DNA from: Chrysoporthe austroafricana
Lineage: Eukaryota; Ascomycota; Sordariomycetes; Diaporthales; Cryphonectriaceae
DNA length: 64,000 bases
Direction of reading: 5' to 3'
Assembly: GCA_001051155.2 (NCBI GenBank)
Contig: JYIP02000002.1
Coordinates: 1,557,583 to 1,621,582, forward strand
The position numbers were made by a program, and so were the translations under genes. Below, piece after piece: positions 33,623 through 47,720 of the stretch; the stretch's first letter is position 1, and each line of letters opens with the position of its first letter. The notes beneath the pieces were generated by a model. The model worked only from the letters and a program-made list of their open reading frames with translations, did not search any database and was not told where the DNA came from.

Positions 33623-35215
33623 ATGAAGCCATATACTGAATCCGATATTCAACAGGCTATCGAAGCTGTCAAGGCAGGCCTATCTATCCGTAAGGCCTCT
33701 ATCGAGTACGGTATTCCGAATACTACTATTCGACGCCATTTATCAGGCGTACAAGACTATCGACAAGGGGCTGAAGCTCAGCAAAGGCTTTCAGCTAGTC
33801 AAGAAGAAAAACTACTTAAATGGATTCGAATTCAAGAAAGCCTAGGGTTCCTTCCAAACTATTCGACGCTCAAGCTTTTTGCCCAGAAGATCCTCTTTAT
33901 TCAAGGAGACTCTCGACCTCTAGGCAAGAGATGGACTGAAGCTTTTTTAAAAAGAAATCCAGAAATCCAGGTACGGAAGGTTCGAAAGATAGCTTCGGAT
34001 CGAATCAACGGAGCGATAACAGAGGTAATACGGTCTTGGTTCCGTCTATTCGACCTTCCTTCTATCCAGGCTATTAAGCCGGCTAACAGATGGAATATGG
34101 ATGAAGCTGGGATAATAGAAGGCCAAGGAGAGAATGGATTAGTTCTCGGAAGCTCTTCTTTACGTACTATTCAGAAAAAAGACCCTGGGTCGAGGTCCTG
34201 GATATCGTTCCTTGAATGCATTTTAGCTACGGGTACCCACCTCCTTCCTTTATTTATCTTCAAGGGCAAAACCGTACAGAAGCAATAGGTTCCTACTTTT
34301 TTAGAGCCTTTCAAAGATTGGCAATTCTTTGCGACGGATAATGGCTGGACTAGCAATACAGCAGCACTCGAATGGCTAAAAAAGATCTTTATTCCGGGCA
34401 GCCAGCCAGCAGACCCCTCGGAAGCTAGGCTTTTAATCCTGGATAGCCACGGCAGCCATATAACAGACGAGTTTATATGGGAATGCTTCCAGAACAATAT
34501 TCTATTAATCTATTTGCCTCCTCATACATCTCACGTCTTCCAGCCTCTTGATCTAGAAATCTTTTCCTCGCTCAAGAGAGCTTACCGAAAGAAGGTCAGC
34601 CTTCTGGGCCAATAGGGAGAAACAACTATCCGAGGAAAGCGTTTGTTTCTCGAAAACTATCGCTTAGTACGGATAGAAGGTCTATCTAGCCAGAATATCA
34701 GATCTGGATAGAAAGCAACGGGTTTTTGGCCTATCCGGCTGGCCAAGCCACTCCTTAGCCCTTTTCTTCTCGAAAACAGCCAGCAACGCTAGCAAATCCA
34801 ATCACATTTAAATCCAGAACGACAATTTACAGCATCTATTTCTATCCCGAACCTCTCTTCAAGCCAGCCGGATATATATTCGACTCCTCGAAAGGCTAGA
34901 GATCTATACTATCGGCTCCATAGAAACCGGCATCAACTTTCAATTGTATCAGCATAGCGTATACTATTCAGAAAAATTCAAAAAGCTTGGGAAGAAAGGG
35001 ATTACGAGCTAGCTAAAGCTCTAGAGGAAAACCTCCCTTTAAAAGCTCAAATTGAAGCTTCTCGGCCAACAAAGAGAAGGAAGGTCGATATTAGCCCGAA
35101 TTCCAAGTTTGCTAGTATCGAGGCTATACAGAAGGCTCAAAATGCAGTCAATCGAAAAGCGGATACTTCTGATAGAGAGAGCGACGTCGAATTATCTAGT
35201 TCTGAAGAGGATTGA
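33623..35215 (+). pseudogene. pogo/Fot1-type DDE transposase, five premature TAG stops
   Basis: The frame from ATG 33623 to TGA 35213-35215 spans 531 codons and is broken by TAG at 34286, 34613, 34709, 34790 and 34955; no insertion or deletion shifts the frame. In order: N-terminal helix-turn-helix (DIQQAIEAVKAGLSIRKAS, IPNTTIRRHL), CENP-B-type DNA-binding region, then the DDE_1 catalytic domain with Asp160 (NMDEAGI), Asp274 (LILDSHGSH) and Asp310 (PPHTSHVFQPLD), a DD35D spacing. All three catalytic acids survive. The first and third stops stand where relatives, as far as I recall, have tryptophan, so TGG to TAG (C-to-T at CpA on the other strand) fits repeat-induced point mutation. The protein cannot be made full length without readthrough. 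Confidence 0.9.
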
Positions 35216-35305
35216 ATTGTGGTAGCTATATAAGGTAGGAAAGTTGAGAATGTATATATATATATCTATATGCGATGTGGCTGACCAGGGTGCGCCGAAA
35301 GGGGG

Positions 35306-35332
35306 GGTGCGCCGAAAGGGGGTGCTTTAACT
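35306..35332 (-). repeat. Right terminal inverted repeat, 27 bp
   Basis: Matches the left repeat without mismatch. Directly inside it, at about 35288-35305, the GTGCGCCGAAAGGG core is repeated as a second direct copy, so the right end carries two copies of a likely transposase binding core. Confidence 0.92.
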
Positions 35333-35718
35333 TAAATGTGGCGCCGCCTCTTTAATACATGAACTACTATGGCTGTTACGGTTACAACACTTGAAAGGTA
35401 GCTGGGCGAGTAGAGACACCCGATCAGGGGGTCTGGGCACACAGTGAGGTACGGAAAGGGGTAATCACTACCTAGGTATGTTGGTCATTCTAGACCCCTT
35501 TTATAAACCGTGGAAATGTTCACGTTAGTCCCGCTTGGTTGTACATGATTCCCTACGGGGGTTTAGACGAAGGCTAGGTCAAAAGGATCAGGCCACGTTG
35601 GTTCTCAGATATTGTAAAGCTGGAGATGACCTTTGGTCTATATTGCTGCGTGCGGTCTCGCACATCTGCTACTTATCACAAGCACCATCCCTTAAGACCA
35701 GAGTCATCAGCGAGTTAC
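35333..35718. other. Intergenic, 386 bp, between transposon and amidohydrolase 3' end
   Basis: I see no gene here. It holds the presumed terminator region of the leftward amidohydrolase gene. Confidence 0.55.
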
Positions 35719-36789
35719 CTATTCATAAACCTTTCCCTGAGAATGCTTATTCAATAACGCAAGCGCGTTCCCCCTCAACGCCTCAGGCCTCAACACCTCC
35801 GCCCGGGGGCTTTTCTCTAGAAACATCTTATATCCCTGCACCACCTGCAAGATGCTCGGCATCGGCGCATAGGGAAAATCGCTACCGAACAAGATATGCG
35901 ACTTATCCGGCAAGAAGTCCAGCAGGGCGTTGAGCTGCGACGGGCTCGTGCTCAGCGCGATGTCGAAGTAGAACCGCCCCGCGTCCTCCACGCCCTCCTC
36001 GTACGTGACGCCGGCCCGCGCCGCGATCGGAGGGATAGTCAGGGACCCGAGCGCGCGGGGACCGACGAAAGGTAGCGTGCCGCCGGCGTGTGAGAGGATG
36101 ATGTCGACGTCCGGGCAGGTGCGCACCGTTCCCGTGACGATGAGGTCGACCGCTGCGCGGGTCGTGTCCTGCGGGTAGTCCACGATAGGCTGCGGGAGGA
36201 AGCCCCCGATGAACCGGGGCGTGATCTCGACGTTCGTCGGGTGGAGGTGGACGAGGGCCTTGTAGGACTGTAGCCGTTCCCAGATGGGCTTGAAGATCGG
36301 GTGGCCCGGCAGCTTGCCGCCGTAGGTCGTGTACATGCCCACACCAGCGCAGAGCTTCTGCTCGCTGAAGAGGAAGTCGATCTCGGCGACGGTCCCCTCG
36401 ACATCTTCCCAGTTGGGAAGGACGCCGAAGAAGCCGAACTTGCCGGTGAAAGGACCTTCGCTTTTGCTGGAGAGGTCACCGAGGTAGGTGTTAAGCTCCC
36501 GGGTTAGTTTCCGACCTTCTTCGCCTGCTCCGGTGATAGGGACTCCGGGCGAGGAGACGGAGAATATCCCTAGTAGTCTGTTGTCAGCCGAAAGGTTTCA
36601 GGCTTCAAAGGATGATCTTGTGGGGATGAAGGTACCGAAGGATGATCCCACCGCTTCCATCGATTTGAGAGCTGCCTCTGGAGACCACTCTGGCTCAGGG
36701 AAACCGGAAGGGTCACCTCCATGTGCCGCTACAGCAGCCTTGTAGGCCGGGGGCAGGGCGTGGAAGTGAACGTCGATGTGCGCCCCCAT
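35719..36789 (-). CDS. Amidohydrolase-2 family decarboxylase (ACMSD / 6-methylsalicylate decarboxylase-like)
   Basis: Two exons (36636-36789 and 35719-36569) give 334 residues. Members are zinc or manganese TIM-barrel enzymes that remove carbon dioxide from aromatic or related acids, such as 6-methylsalicylate in the patulin pathway or aminocarboxymuconate semialdehyde. The metal-binding HxH is at the N-terminus (HIDVHFHALPPAY); other ligands are in LVHLHPT, ILSHAGGTLPF and the catalytic Asp of FGSDFPYAP. The intron (GTACCT donor, CTACTAG acceptor) joins MEAVGSSFG to IFSVSSPGV, restoring the usual block; without it the frame stops after SSFEA. The start is the only ATG before the HxH. No polyketide synthase is in the window, so a biosynthetic role is not shown; breakdown of a plant phenolic acid is equally possible. 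Confidence 0.9.
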
Positions 36790-38514
36790 GTTCAAATTTG
36801 CAGTCTCTATACCTGAACTTGTTTCTTCTTTTCTACTTCAAGAATTGTAAATCGGATGTAACAATTGATTCTGTCGAGACAGTGCCTGGGGTTGTCCAGT
36901 GTTCCAACTGCTGAAGCAGGATCGAGAGGAAGGCATTGATCCGGACCTCTCGGCGTATATAATGCTGAGCATCGGTCTTTGTGAATCCCATGTCATCCGC
37001 CCTCGCTGTCTACGTAACCGACGGCCGCCGGGTTGTACAATGCGAATGAGCGGAACGTAGTGGAGTGATGAAGGAATGCATGACTCCTCGAAGAGGCTTA
37101 GACCGGGGGAGACACCACCAAGCGGGGGGATAGGATCGGAACATGCGATCAGAACCTCCGGTGCTTCGCTATGCCCGGCCAATCTGAAATTTCCTCGTGT
37201 GCACTTGAAAGCATCATTGACTCTTACCTAGGTAGCCACACTGCGTCTCTGTACTTAGCTCTGTTCATCAACAGGTTTCCAGGCAGCTCCATGAGGAGGT
37301 GTAGAGTCCGACTTCGCTACCCATACAACCCCGCCATCATATCGGTAAACAGGAGGGCGACTGTTATCATAGAGGCAGTTGGGGTTGTAGTAGACGGAGG
37401 TAGGTGCCTGATGGTGTCCTATCAGGCGTGGTTGCCAAGCGGGTGTGACGATTCCTACCGACCCAAATATTTTCTCCGGGCCGAAAAGTTTCAAGAAGAT
37501 ATCTTTTTTGTTTGTGTGCTCAAATCGGAATGTTTGGATAATCAAGGGAAAATAAACAAATCGCCGCTTAGGCCGGAAAAGATTTTTTGAAACGAAATCG
37601 AGTTCCAGCCCTTGTTTTGGAAAGAGCATGTAAATATTTCCCATTACCATTCTTGCAGCGTGGCTTCCCACGATATAGTTTTTCGCCTAGTCAATGTTTG
37701 TGTCTAGGCTGTTTCCAGAGCAGAGTCTTACAAGTTTGATTTGATAGAGCTGTGAATGCACGGTTTCAAAGTATATACAGTTCATTTGTAGAGCGTGCCA
37801 AACATAAACCATCCAAATGTTTAAACACCTCATATGTAGCACATTTGAAATATGAGAATTGTGCCCACAATGAGCCGTTCCCCCGAATGAGTTGTGATAG
37901 TACCGTTCAGTAGTCTAGAGCCGCTCCCGGCCAGCACAGCTCCCAGTTTTGAACCGTTCATTCAGCGTATACCGCGCGTACACCCAGGAAGGGTACAGAA
38001 GGGTGCGCGAATAGTGCATAGCCCGAGAGAGGTGGCACTGTAAGGATCTTTCTCAGCACCGGCACCGTTCATCCGTTTTTCAAGTCCCCGGGCTGGTCAC
38101 ACAGTTACTTCAAAATCCAAGATGTGTATTAGTGGAAAGCCGGTATCCACTAGCTAAACGTGCAAAGATTCGGACCGAGCACTAAAGAACAGGAGTCTGT
38201 ATTTCATAGTCTCTTTTTAAAGGGGCTGGGGCGGATCACAGTTTCGCAAGACGATGCTCTCGATTTCTAGCCAGCCTACATACTTAGGTAAGTAGCATTC
38301 CGATTTTGCAGCCTTCAAGACAGAGCCATCATATAAACGCTGCCAAAATCTGCAGCGACGTTTTCCAGGCTGCTTTTCTATTTGAGCATGCGGCACGTCA
38401 CTCTCTCCTCCTCCTCCTCCATGGTATAATAATACAAATCCACGTCCGCTCCCGAGCCAGTCCATTTCTGGTAGGCATTACCATCGATCCATTCTGAAGA
38501 TGGGCCCCACGCAG
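36790..38514. other. Intergenic, 1.7 kb
   Basis: This lies between the start of the amidohydrolase (leftward) and the 3' end of the next leftward gene. Short frames on both strands lack domains. I see no gene, tRNA or clear repeat. Confidence 0.5.
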
Positions 38515-39666
38515 TCACCCTTCAAAGAAATGGTTATACGCCTCCGGAAACTTGGGCTTCGGGTAGTCCTTCCCCACAGCGGGGTCTGAAGGACTCACTG
38601 CTGCTGCTGAGGCCTCTCGACGTTCTAGCTTCATAATAAAATCGATCGCTGTGTCGAGCGTTGTCTGGACTGCCTTCTTTGGGCCATGCTGTAGAACAGC
38701 CTGGATTTTGTCCTCGATGGAGTCGAATGTGATGGGCGCGCTGAGACCAGAATTCTCCATGCCCGTCAAGAACATGCAGACGGAAGTATTCCCAATCTCA
38801 GAAGGGCCGGTTTCATCCCAAGCCTCCGTACAGAGTATGATTCCCAGGGATTTGAAGAGTGCTAGGACCGAGTAGTGATGCATCACTCGGCCTGGTGATG
38901 CAGCGAGGTCGCGATCTTCCCATGAGTAATTTGCAAATCTTGGCTCCAGAGGTTGATTCTTTCGTTCTGCGATGCGCCTCTCAACCCCCTTGATTATTTC
39001 TTCTTTAGCTGCCTTGAGGTAACTGACGATCTCCCCGTTGATCTTGACGATGTCATCAACCAGTGCTGCGGACGGCCTCGTGTCGCGACATTCCAAGTCC
39101 ATTGGGACGATTATCTTCGCAATGAACTGGTTAAAATCGATGTCGCTATAGTACGGACGGAACCACTTATCGTAAAGGTAGCAGCACAGAGACTTCTGCA
39201 AGCAGATATGCACCTTGCTGATGTTGTATTCAAGCTTCCCCAGCCATGAGCTTGTGAGCACGTACAACGGCACAGACTTGTTGGAGAGCTGGAAGAAGTC
39301 GTGGGTGTAGGAATCGTAATTCTGCAGCGTCCGTGCCCGCCAAAAGCGTGCTTTCTTATCAAGACAAGGGCGTTGTGCCTGCTTCGAGTTCCAACAGAAA
39401 GCGTAATAGTCGAAACCGTGCTGGATACGCCAGCGATGCTCCTTTTCCCGTTCTCCGCGTAGGTGATGGAGCACTTCCTCTTTGGACATTTCGTGGTCCT
39501 TGAACTTGCGCTTGCGCTCTTCCTCTTCAGCGCTGAATTCCGTGTGCAGTGCGATGTCAAAGGTTTTGTGAGGGTGGAGTTCAGGGTAGCCAGTATAGCA
39601 CCGTGATCGAAAGTCGTTCCACCTCGATCTCAGGAGCTCAGAATGAGAAGGCTCTCCTTTTTCCAT
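38515..39666 (-). CDS. Fungal protein of unknown function, 383 residues
   Basis: One uninterrupted frame from ATG 39666 to a stop at 38515. I do not recognise the family. The N-terminal third is charged and helical (EFSAEEEERKRKFKDHEMSKEEVLHHLRGEREKEHRWRIQHG), the middle is aromatic and Cys-containing (DKWFRPYYSDIDFNQFIAKI), and the C-terminal third includes LFKSLGIILCTEAWDETG and a Pro-rich end. No signal peptide or membrane helix is evident. The length, balanced composition and single ATG start support a real gene. It stands alone between two gaps of more than 1 kb, which fits a lineage-specific accessory gene. Confidence 0.72.
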   Translation of the reverse strand: MEKGEPSHSELLRSRWNDFRSRCYTGYPELHPHKTFDIALHTEFSAEEEERKRKFKDHEMSKEEVLHHLRGEREKEHRWRIQHGFDYYAFCWNSKQAQRPCLDKKARFWRARTLQNYDSYTHDFFQLSNKSVPLYVLTSSWLGKLEYNISKVHICLQKSLCCYLYDKWFRPYYSDIDFNQFIAKIIVPMDLECRDTRPSAALVDDIVKINGEIVSYLKAAKEEIIKGVERRIAERKNQPLEPRFANYSWEDRDLAASPGRVMHHYSVLALFKSLGIILCTEAWDETGPSEIGNTSVCMFLTGMENSGLSAPITFDSIEDKIQAVLQHGPKKAVQTTLDTAIDFIMKLERREASAAAVSPSDPAVGKDYPKPKFPEAYNHFFEG

Positions 39667-41066
39667 TTTGCGTTTTATCCACCCTTCACGCAGAGAGTGA
39701 CCTGACAGTGAGCTTCAAAGCTAGGCAGAAAACCGGGCGTTTGAAAGCAATATCGTCGTGCTAACGGACGGCCTGATGATCCACTGGGTCGAGAGGTTCG
39801 AGACTTGCTGCACGCCCTTCTGGTTTTCAGTAACTGGGGTCAAATGGATTCAGTGGGCAGGAGACATTGATATCAACTGATCGATCAACTGCCTGTTTTG
39901 TCGCCATAAGAGAGATAAAAGGGCGTAGGTATCGTAAAAAAGAAATGGCGGTAAATGTTTATTTAGGTGGGATTTGAAGGAAAGATCCGGTGGTGCTCAA
40001 TATCTAGGTAGGGTAAACAAATAGTTCATAATGGGGCAGGAGCTTACCAGTTGCAAAGAGGTCACCTCTTTATAAAGTGAGGGCGGCGTGTGACAGACAC
40101 TCTTTGTGTCTTTGTCGGCCAAAGATAGCGTCGTGATAGTATCGTGCTAGTAAGTTGGGCGCAAGGCTAACCCCGCACGCTGGTTGGTCTGATCTCGCTC
40201 GGTATTCGGACGTCCAGGCGATACAGCGACAGTGACAGCCCATAGCGACAAGCCCATAGCGACAGCGATAGCACCCGTTGCTACTGAGCGGTGACGTGAC
40301 ACTGGGCCGCCCGCCTGCCTTGGTGCCGCCAGGCCGGTTTGCTGCTTGCCTGATTGCTGTGCCGATGCGAAACACAAAAACCCCGCCACTCTTGATGCTC
40401 CTCAACCTCCCACACAAACTAACAACCCTCGCTGACGACATATCTTTCTCCCTACCAACAAGAATCCAATTACCCCCCAACAAACGACCTCGCGTCATAT
40501 CACCCGCGCACACAATCATACCAGCATCGTTCACTCCAGTCGGCGGGAGGCACCTTGACTGTGAGCCTGACCGCTTCCATTCGTTTCTAGCGCAGTCTGC
40601 TGGTTGGGCTGGTCTGATCTACAACAGTTGAGGCCCAACAGAGGAAAAGCCTTGTTGTAGCGGCGGTGGCAGTGACAGTGGCTGCGCTGTAGGACGGAGC
40701 CGAGCCAGGAACTAGGACTTAGAAGTGGAGTCCTAGCCTTGGACTGGACGGCTTTCCTTACTTACGCATTACCGGGACCCAACTCGACCGGCCCTCTCGA
40801 AGGAGCTGCCGCCACTCCGCAAACCGCCAGACAGGTCAGGTCAGGTCAAGTCCAGGTCAAATCACCGCCCTCGAGCCCGGCGTAGGTCGTGAGACGTTGC
40901 ATTGCCCTGGCCCTCGACAGCCTCCCACCACGACGCAGGGTGTCGCCCGACGCGATACGACCCGCCCCGAGCTTTCAGTCCCTCGTCCCATCCCGCACAC
41001 CCTTGGCCCAACCCTCCTCTCAACCCCTCTCTGCGCGCCCGCCCGCGCAGACCCAACACCGCCACC
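39667..41066. other. Divergent intergenic region, 1.4 kb, upstream of PKC1
   Basis: This holds the promoters of the 383-residue protein gene (leftward) and PKC1 (rightward). It includes a tandem 14-bp duplication at 40237-40264 and a run of AGGTCA-type repeats at about 40833-40858. The last 200 bp are pyrimidine-rich, as expected of a fungal leader. Confidence 0.55.
40237..40264 (+). repeat. Tandem 14-bp repeat, two copies
   Basis: AGCCCATAGCGACA occurs twice head to tail, followed by further partial GCGA-TAGC copies. It lies in the region between PKC1 and its leftward neighbour. Confidence 0.7.
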
Positions 41067-44875
<3,809 letters not shown>

Positions 44876-45422
44876 TGATTAGAATGCAGCCTTATTCAAC
44901 AGGATGGCAAGAAAATAGGAGCAGCTCCTAGACGAACACCCTCCTATGCATCCGATAGCGGATATTGCGGCCACATCATGGTCCGCGGAAGAAGCCGAGC
45001 TGCTTCACTTTAGGATGAAGTCTGAAATCGTATTTCCGATGCTGATTGGACGTTGATGCCCATGAAACAAGATCAGAAGGAAGCCACCGTCGTTTTTCGA
45101 TCCGCCCATCTGTGTCTGGGCTTTGCCTTCGCGGTTCTGAGTCGCCTGTCGCAGCAAAATTGCACGTTTGGATGTTAGATGTTGTAGAAACGATGTGACG
45201 GGTAGACGAAGTGCGACAACAGCTTGGAAGAGCAAATAGCATATTTTAATAGACCGCGAGAGCGAGAATAAGACCAACGCAGCGAGCTGCATTGTTTAGT
45301 GCCACCCCGGGGGTATATCGGACATTGATCTACGTTCAGACAACCTCCACATGAGATTGCCGCTGCTCTTCGGTACGCGAGATCTATATCTACATGCTTC
45401 TGAATACCCAAGACGGATGAGG
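44876..45422. other. Convergent intergenic region, 547 bp
   Basis: PKC1 and SHE9 end towards each other here. I see no gene. Confidence 0.6.
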
Positions 45423-46751
45423 TCAAGCTCGGCGCATCAGCATCAGGGCCACGCTCGCGACAATGGCGCCCCCGGTCACGGCGCCTTCTAGTGCGATGAT
45501 ACTTGCGTCCCTCATACGCAGGTCTATCCTCCTCTCGCTGCACAAATCCTCCAGCGCCGGCCTCCATCGGCTCGGATCCGAGAAGAACTCTTTCCATGAC
45601 ACCGCATCCGGTGCCGGGATAGTCTCCATTGCCGGAGACGAAACAGGCGCGGCCTCCACGCCGGCATCCTCAACTATCAACTCTGGCGCCACCGCTCCGG
45701 CCTCGGCCGCAGAGGCGGCAGCAGCAGCAGCAGCAGCAGCAGCAGCTTCCTCCTCTTCGTTCCTCCGCGCCAGGAAGCCCCTCACCTCCTCCAGCTCCCT
45801 CCGCACCGCCTCCAGCGCCGCCTTCTCCTCCGCCGCGATGCCCTTCATGAGGCGGTTGCGCTTCCAGGGCTCGGCGACGAACTGCAGCACGAGGAACAGC
45901 AGCACGTTGACGCCCATCAGGCCCCAGGTGCCCCAGGTGCTCTGCCTCCGGATGCGGTCGCTCCAGATCTGCTCCTCGTGGTAGCGGCGCAGGATACCGC
46001 TGTTGAGGGCCTGGCTGAGGCGCGCGTCCTCGGCCTCGGCCTCGGTCAGGGCGGCGCCGGCCTCACCCACGGCGGCCTCGAGCTCGTGGTCCTGCCGGTA
46101 CAGGGTGGTGAAGCGCTCCAGGTCGAGCGGGGACCAGGTGTCCTTGCGGGCGAGCAGCGCGGTCACCTCGCGCTGCGTGGCGGCGCGCTGCGCGTTGACG
46201 GCCTTGTACTGCGCGCGGGCGCGGCGGAGGGCCTCGTGCGCGGCGGCGAGGTCGGCCTCGAGCCGGGCGTTGGTCGCCTTGATGGCTTCGATGGCCGAGT
46301 AGCCCGTGAGGTCGTTGAGGGTCTGCGAGGCGACGAAGGCGCGCGACTGCAGGTTGTCCATGAAGGCGGAGAAGGACTGGGAGAGCGGGGAGCGGCGGGA
46401 GTCGGTCTGGGAGGGGAGCTCGTGGGCCGCCGCCTGGGGGGAGGGCGCGGCGGAGGAGGAGGGCGCGTTGGGCGTCGAGGTGGGTTCTGTCGCTTCTGCT
46501 GCTGGCCCTTCCGGGCCCCTGGGCGTCTCAGGAGGGGTCGCCCTCGGCGGTTCGGTCGAGAAGGGGCGGAGCTGGTGCTGCAGCCTGCATCGTAGGCACG
46601 CCGACAGCTGCCCTGGTGGCCTGTTCAGTCTCGAGAAGCTCGTGGCCGGGGAGGGTCTCGACGGTTTTATTGCTGGGCCGCTGAGCTGCTTGAGTAGGAG
46701 TGTCGACCCGGGCCTCAAGATGGGCCGAGCAGCAGCTACAGGGCCCATCAT
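45423..46751 (-). CDS. she9: She9/Mdm33-type mitochondrial inner-membrane protein
   Basis: One exon of 442 residues from ATG 46751 (an ATG also follows directly at 46748). She9 (Mdm33) shapes the inner membrane; overproduction in yeast alters mitochondrial form and arrests growth. The N-terminus is an Arg/Ser-rich presequence without acidic residues, then a Pro/Ala/Ser-rich stretch. The conserved core begins at SQSFSAFMDNLQSRAFVASQ, followed by a long coiled coil, LLARKDTWSPLDLERFTTLYR, HELE, and YHEEQIWSDRIRRQSTWGTW before the first membrane helix (GLMGVNVLLFLVLQFV). A second helix closes the protein (GGAIVASVALMLM). Between them is a run of about twelve alanines encoded by a GCA/TGC trinucleotide repeat near 45718-45747. 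The frame is open further upstream but has no ATG. Confidence 0.9.
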   Translation of the reverse strand: MMGPVAAARPILRPGSTLLLKQLSGPAIKPSRPSPATSFSRLNRPPGQLSACLRCRLQHQLRPFSTEPPRATPPETPRGPEGPAAEATEPTSTPNAPSSSAAPSPQAAAHELPSQTDSRRSPLSQSFSAFMDNLQSRAFVASQTLNDLTGYSAIEAIKATNARLEADLAAAHEALRRARAQYKAVNAQRAATQREVTALLARKDTWSPLDLERFTTLYRQDHELEAAVGEAGAALTEAEAEDARLSQALNSGILRRYHEEQIWSDRIRRQSTWGTWGLMGVNVLLFLVLQFVAEPWKRNRLMKGIAAEEKAALEAVRRELEEVRGFLARRNEEEEAAAAAAAAAAASAAEAGAVAPELIVEDAGVEAAPVSSPAMETIPAPDAVSWKEFFSDPSRWRPALEDLCSERRIDLRMRDASIIALEGAVTGGAIVASVALMLMRRA

Positions 46752-47720
46752 TGGCGATTGGAAAGCAGGGCAGCAAAGGTTGTGTGGGAGGAGGCGGAGG
46801 TAGGAGGGGGGGATATTGGTGACCGTTGTGTTGAGAAGAGAACGGCAAGCTGAAGCTTTCCGTCGAGTGCCACGCCGACTTTCGCGACAGGGGACCCCGT
46901 CCAAGTCCCGCCATGGTGGGGCGACCTCGTCAGGGTGCTGAGCTTAATTCAACCATTCCACTAATTTCTCGAGTAACTTCTGCTCAGGTCCTTAGGAAGA
47001 CGAAGCCAGGTATCCATCTTCCGCGTACTGTGCAGTAGAGAGCGAGGGCTCATCGGTACGATCTCGACAGCAGACCACTTACCTCATGGATTTTTCCAAC
47101 TTCCAGTTGCCAAGACGTGACTGCAGTGAAGATCTCGTCCTCCCGGCCTTTCCGGGACTTACACCTGGTTGTTACACCTGGTTGTTACACCTGGTTGAAT
47201 TATAGTCCTTGGGCCAGGAGGCTGAGCACACACGCATGTATATCGATGCCTGAGCTGCGGCTCCCTACTACGATCTCAAGGGAAGTCGACGGTAGCGAGG
47301 ATAATCTAGGACAATACCCGCGGGGCACTTGACTAGCTACGCTGACGCCCACGCGATACGATAGGTCTGAAGTGAGTTTGCAAGCCCGGCTACTATGTAC
47401 TCTGCTGTCACATGTGACAACGTCGACGTCTTCTCTGTACTTCGACTCCCTTCGCGCCCATCGGCACAGAAGATGCGTATCTCCGAAGATCAGCTGTTGC
47501 TCCGGCCACATACCGTGGTACGAGCGGCAGTATGGCCTTCTTCACGTCATCACGCATCATACGTCTGGTTGCTGGGCCAATGTCCTCCCATCCCGCGGTG
47601 CCTATCGGAATTGCTTCTGGACTACATAAGTAGAGACATCGGGCGCTGTCTCCAAGGGAACCCCAAATCCTGGATTCCCCCTGAGAATAACCAACACGCG
47701 GCAACACACACACAAGCACA
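46752..47720. other. Divergent intergenic region, 969 bp
   Basis: This lies between the starts of SHE9 (leftward) and the SDR gene (rightward) and holds both promoters, with the three-copy repeat listed separately. Confidence 0.55.
47160..47198 (+). repeat. Three tandem copies of a 13-bp unit
   Basis: TTACACCTGGTTG is repeated three times without mismatch. It sits in the divergent promoter region, about 410 bp from the SHE9 start and 520 bp from the SDR start. The unit holds the E-box-like core CACCTG. Whether a factor binds it is not known. Confidence 0.85.

Larger units (their letters stand above)
33472..35332 (+). mobile_element. pogo/Fot1-type DNA transposon with intact ends and inactivated transposase
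   Basis: The element is 1,861 bp. Its ends are perfect 27-bp inverted repeats (33472-33498 and 35306-35332) beginning AGTTAAAGCACC. TA flanks both sides (33470-33471 and 35333-35334), the target duplication of Tc1/mariner-pogo elements. It carries one transposase gene, broken by five in-frame stops. Within the element composition is more AT-rich than the neighbouring genes. It sits in the intergenic space between a Zn2Cys6 regulator and an amidohydrolase gene and interrupts neither. Confidence 0.92.

Noticed and set aside
34286..34957. Codon reassignment of TAG in this genome
   Set aside because: All housekeeping genes here that end in TAG, such as PKC1 and PAT1, stop at the expected family length, so TAG is a normal stop.
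28593..36789. Secondary-metabolite biosynthetic gene cluster
   Set aside because: There is an exporter, a regulator and a tailoring-like enzyme, but no polyketide synthase, peptide synthetase or terpene synthase anywhere in the window.
45978..46595. 205-codon plus-strand frame antisense to SHE9
   Set aside because: Gly/Val/Arg/Leu low-complexity; it is the antisense shadow of a GC-rich coding exon.
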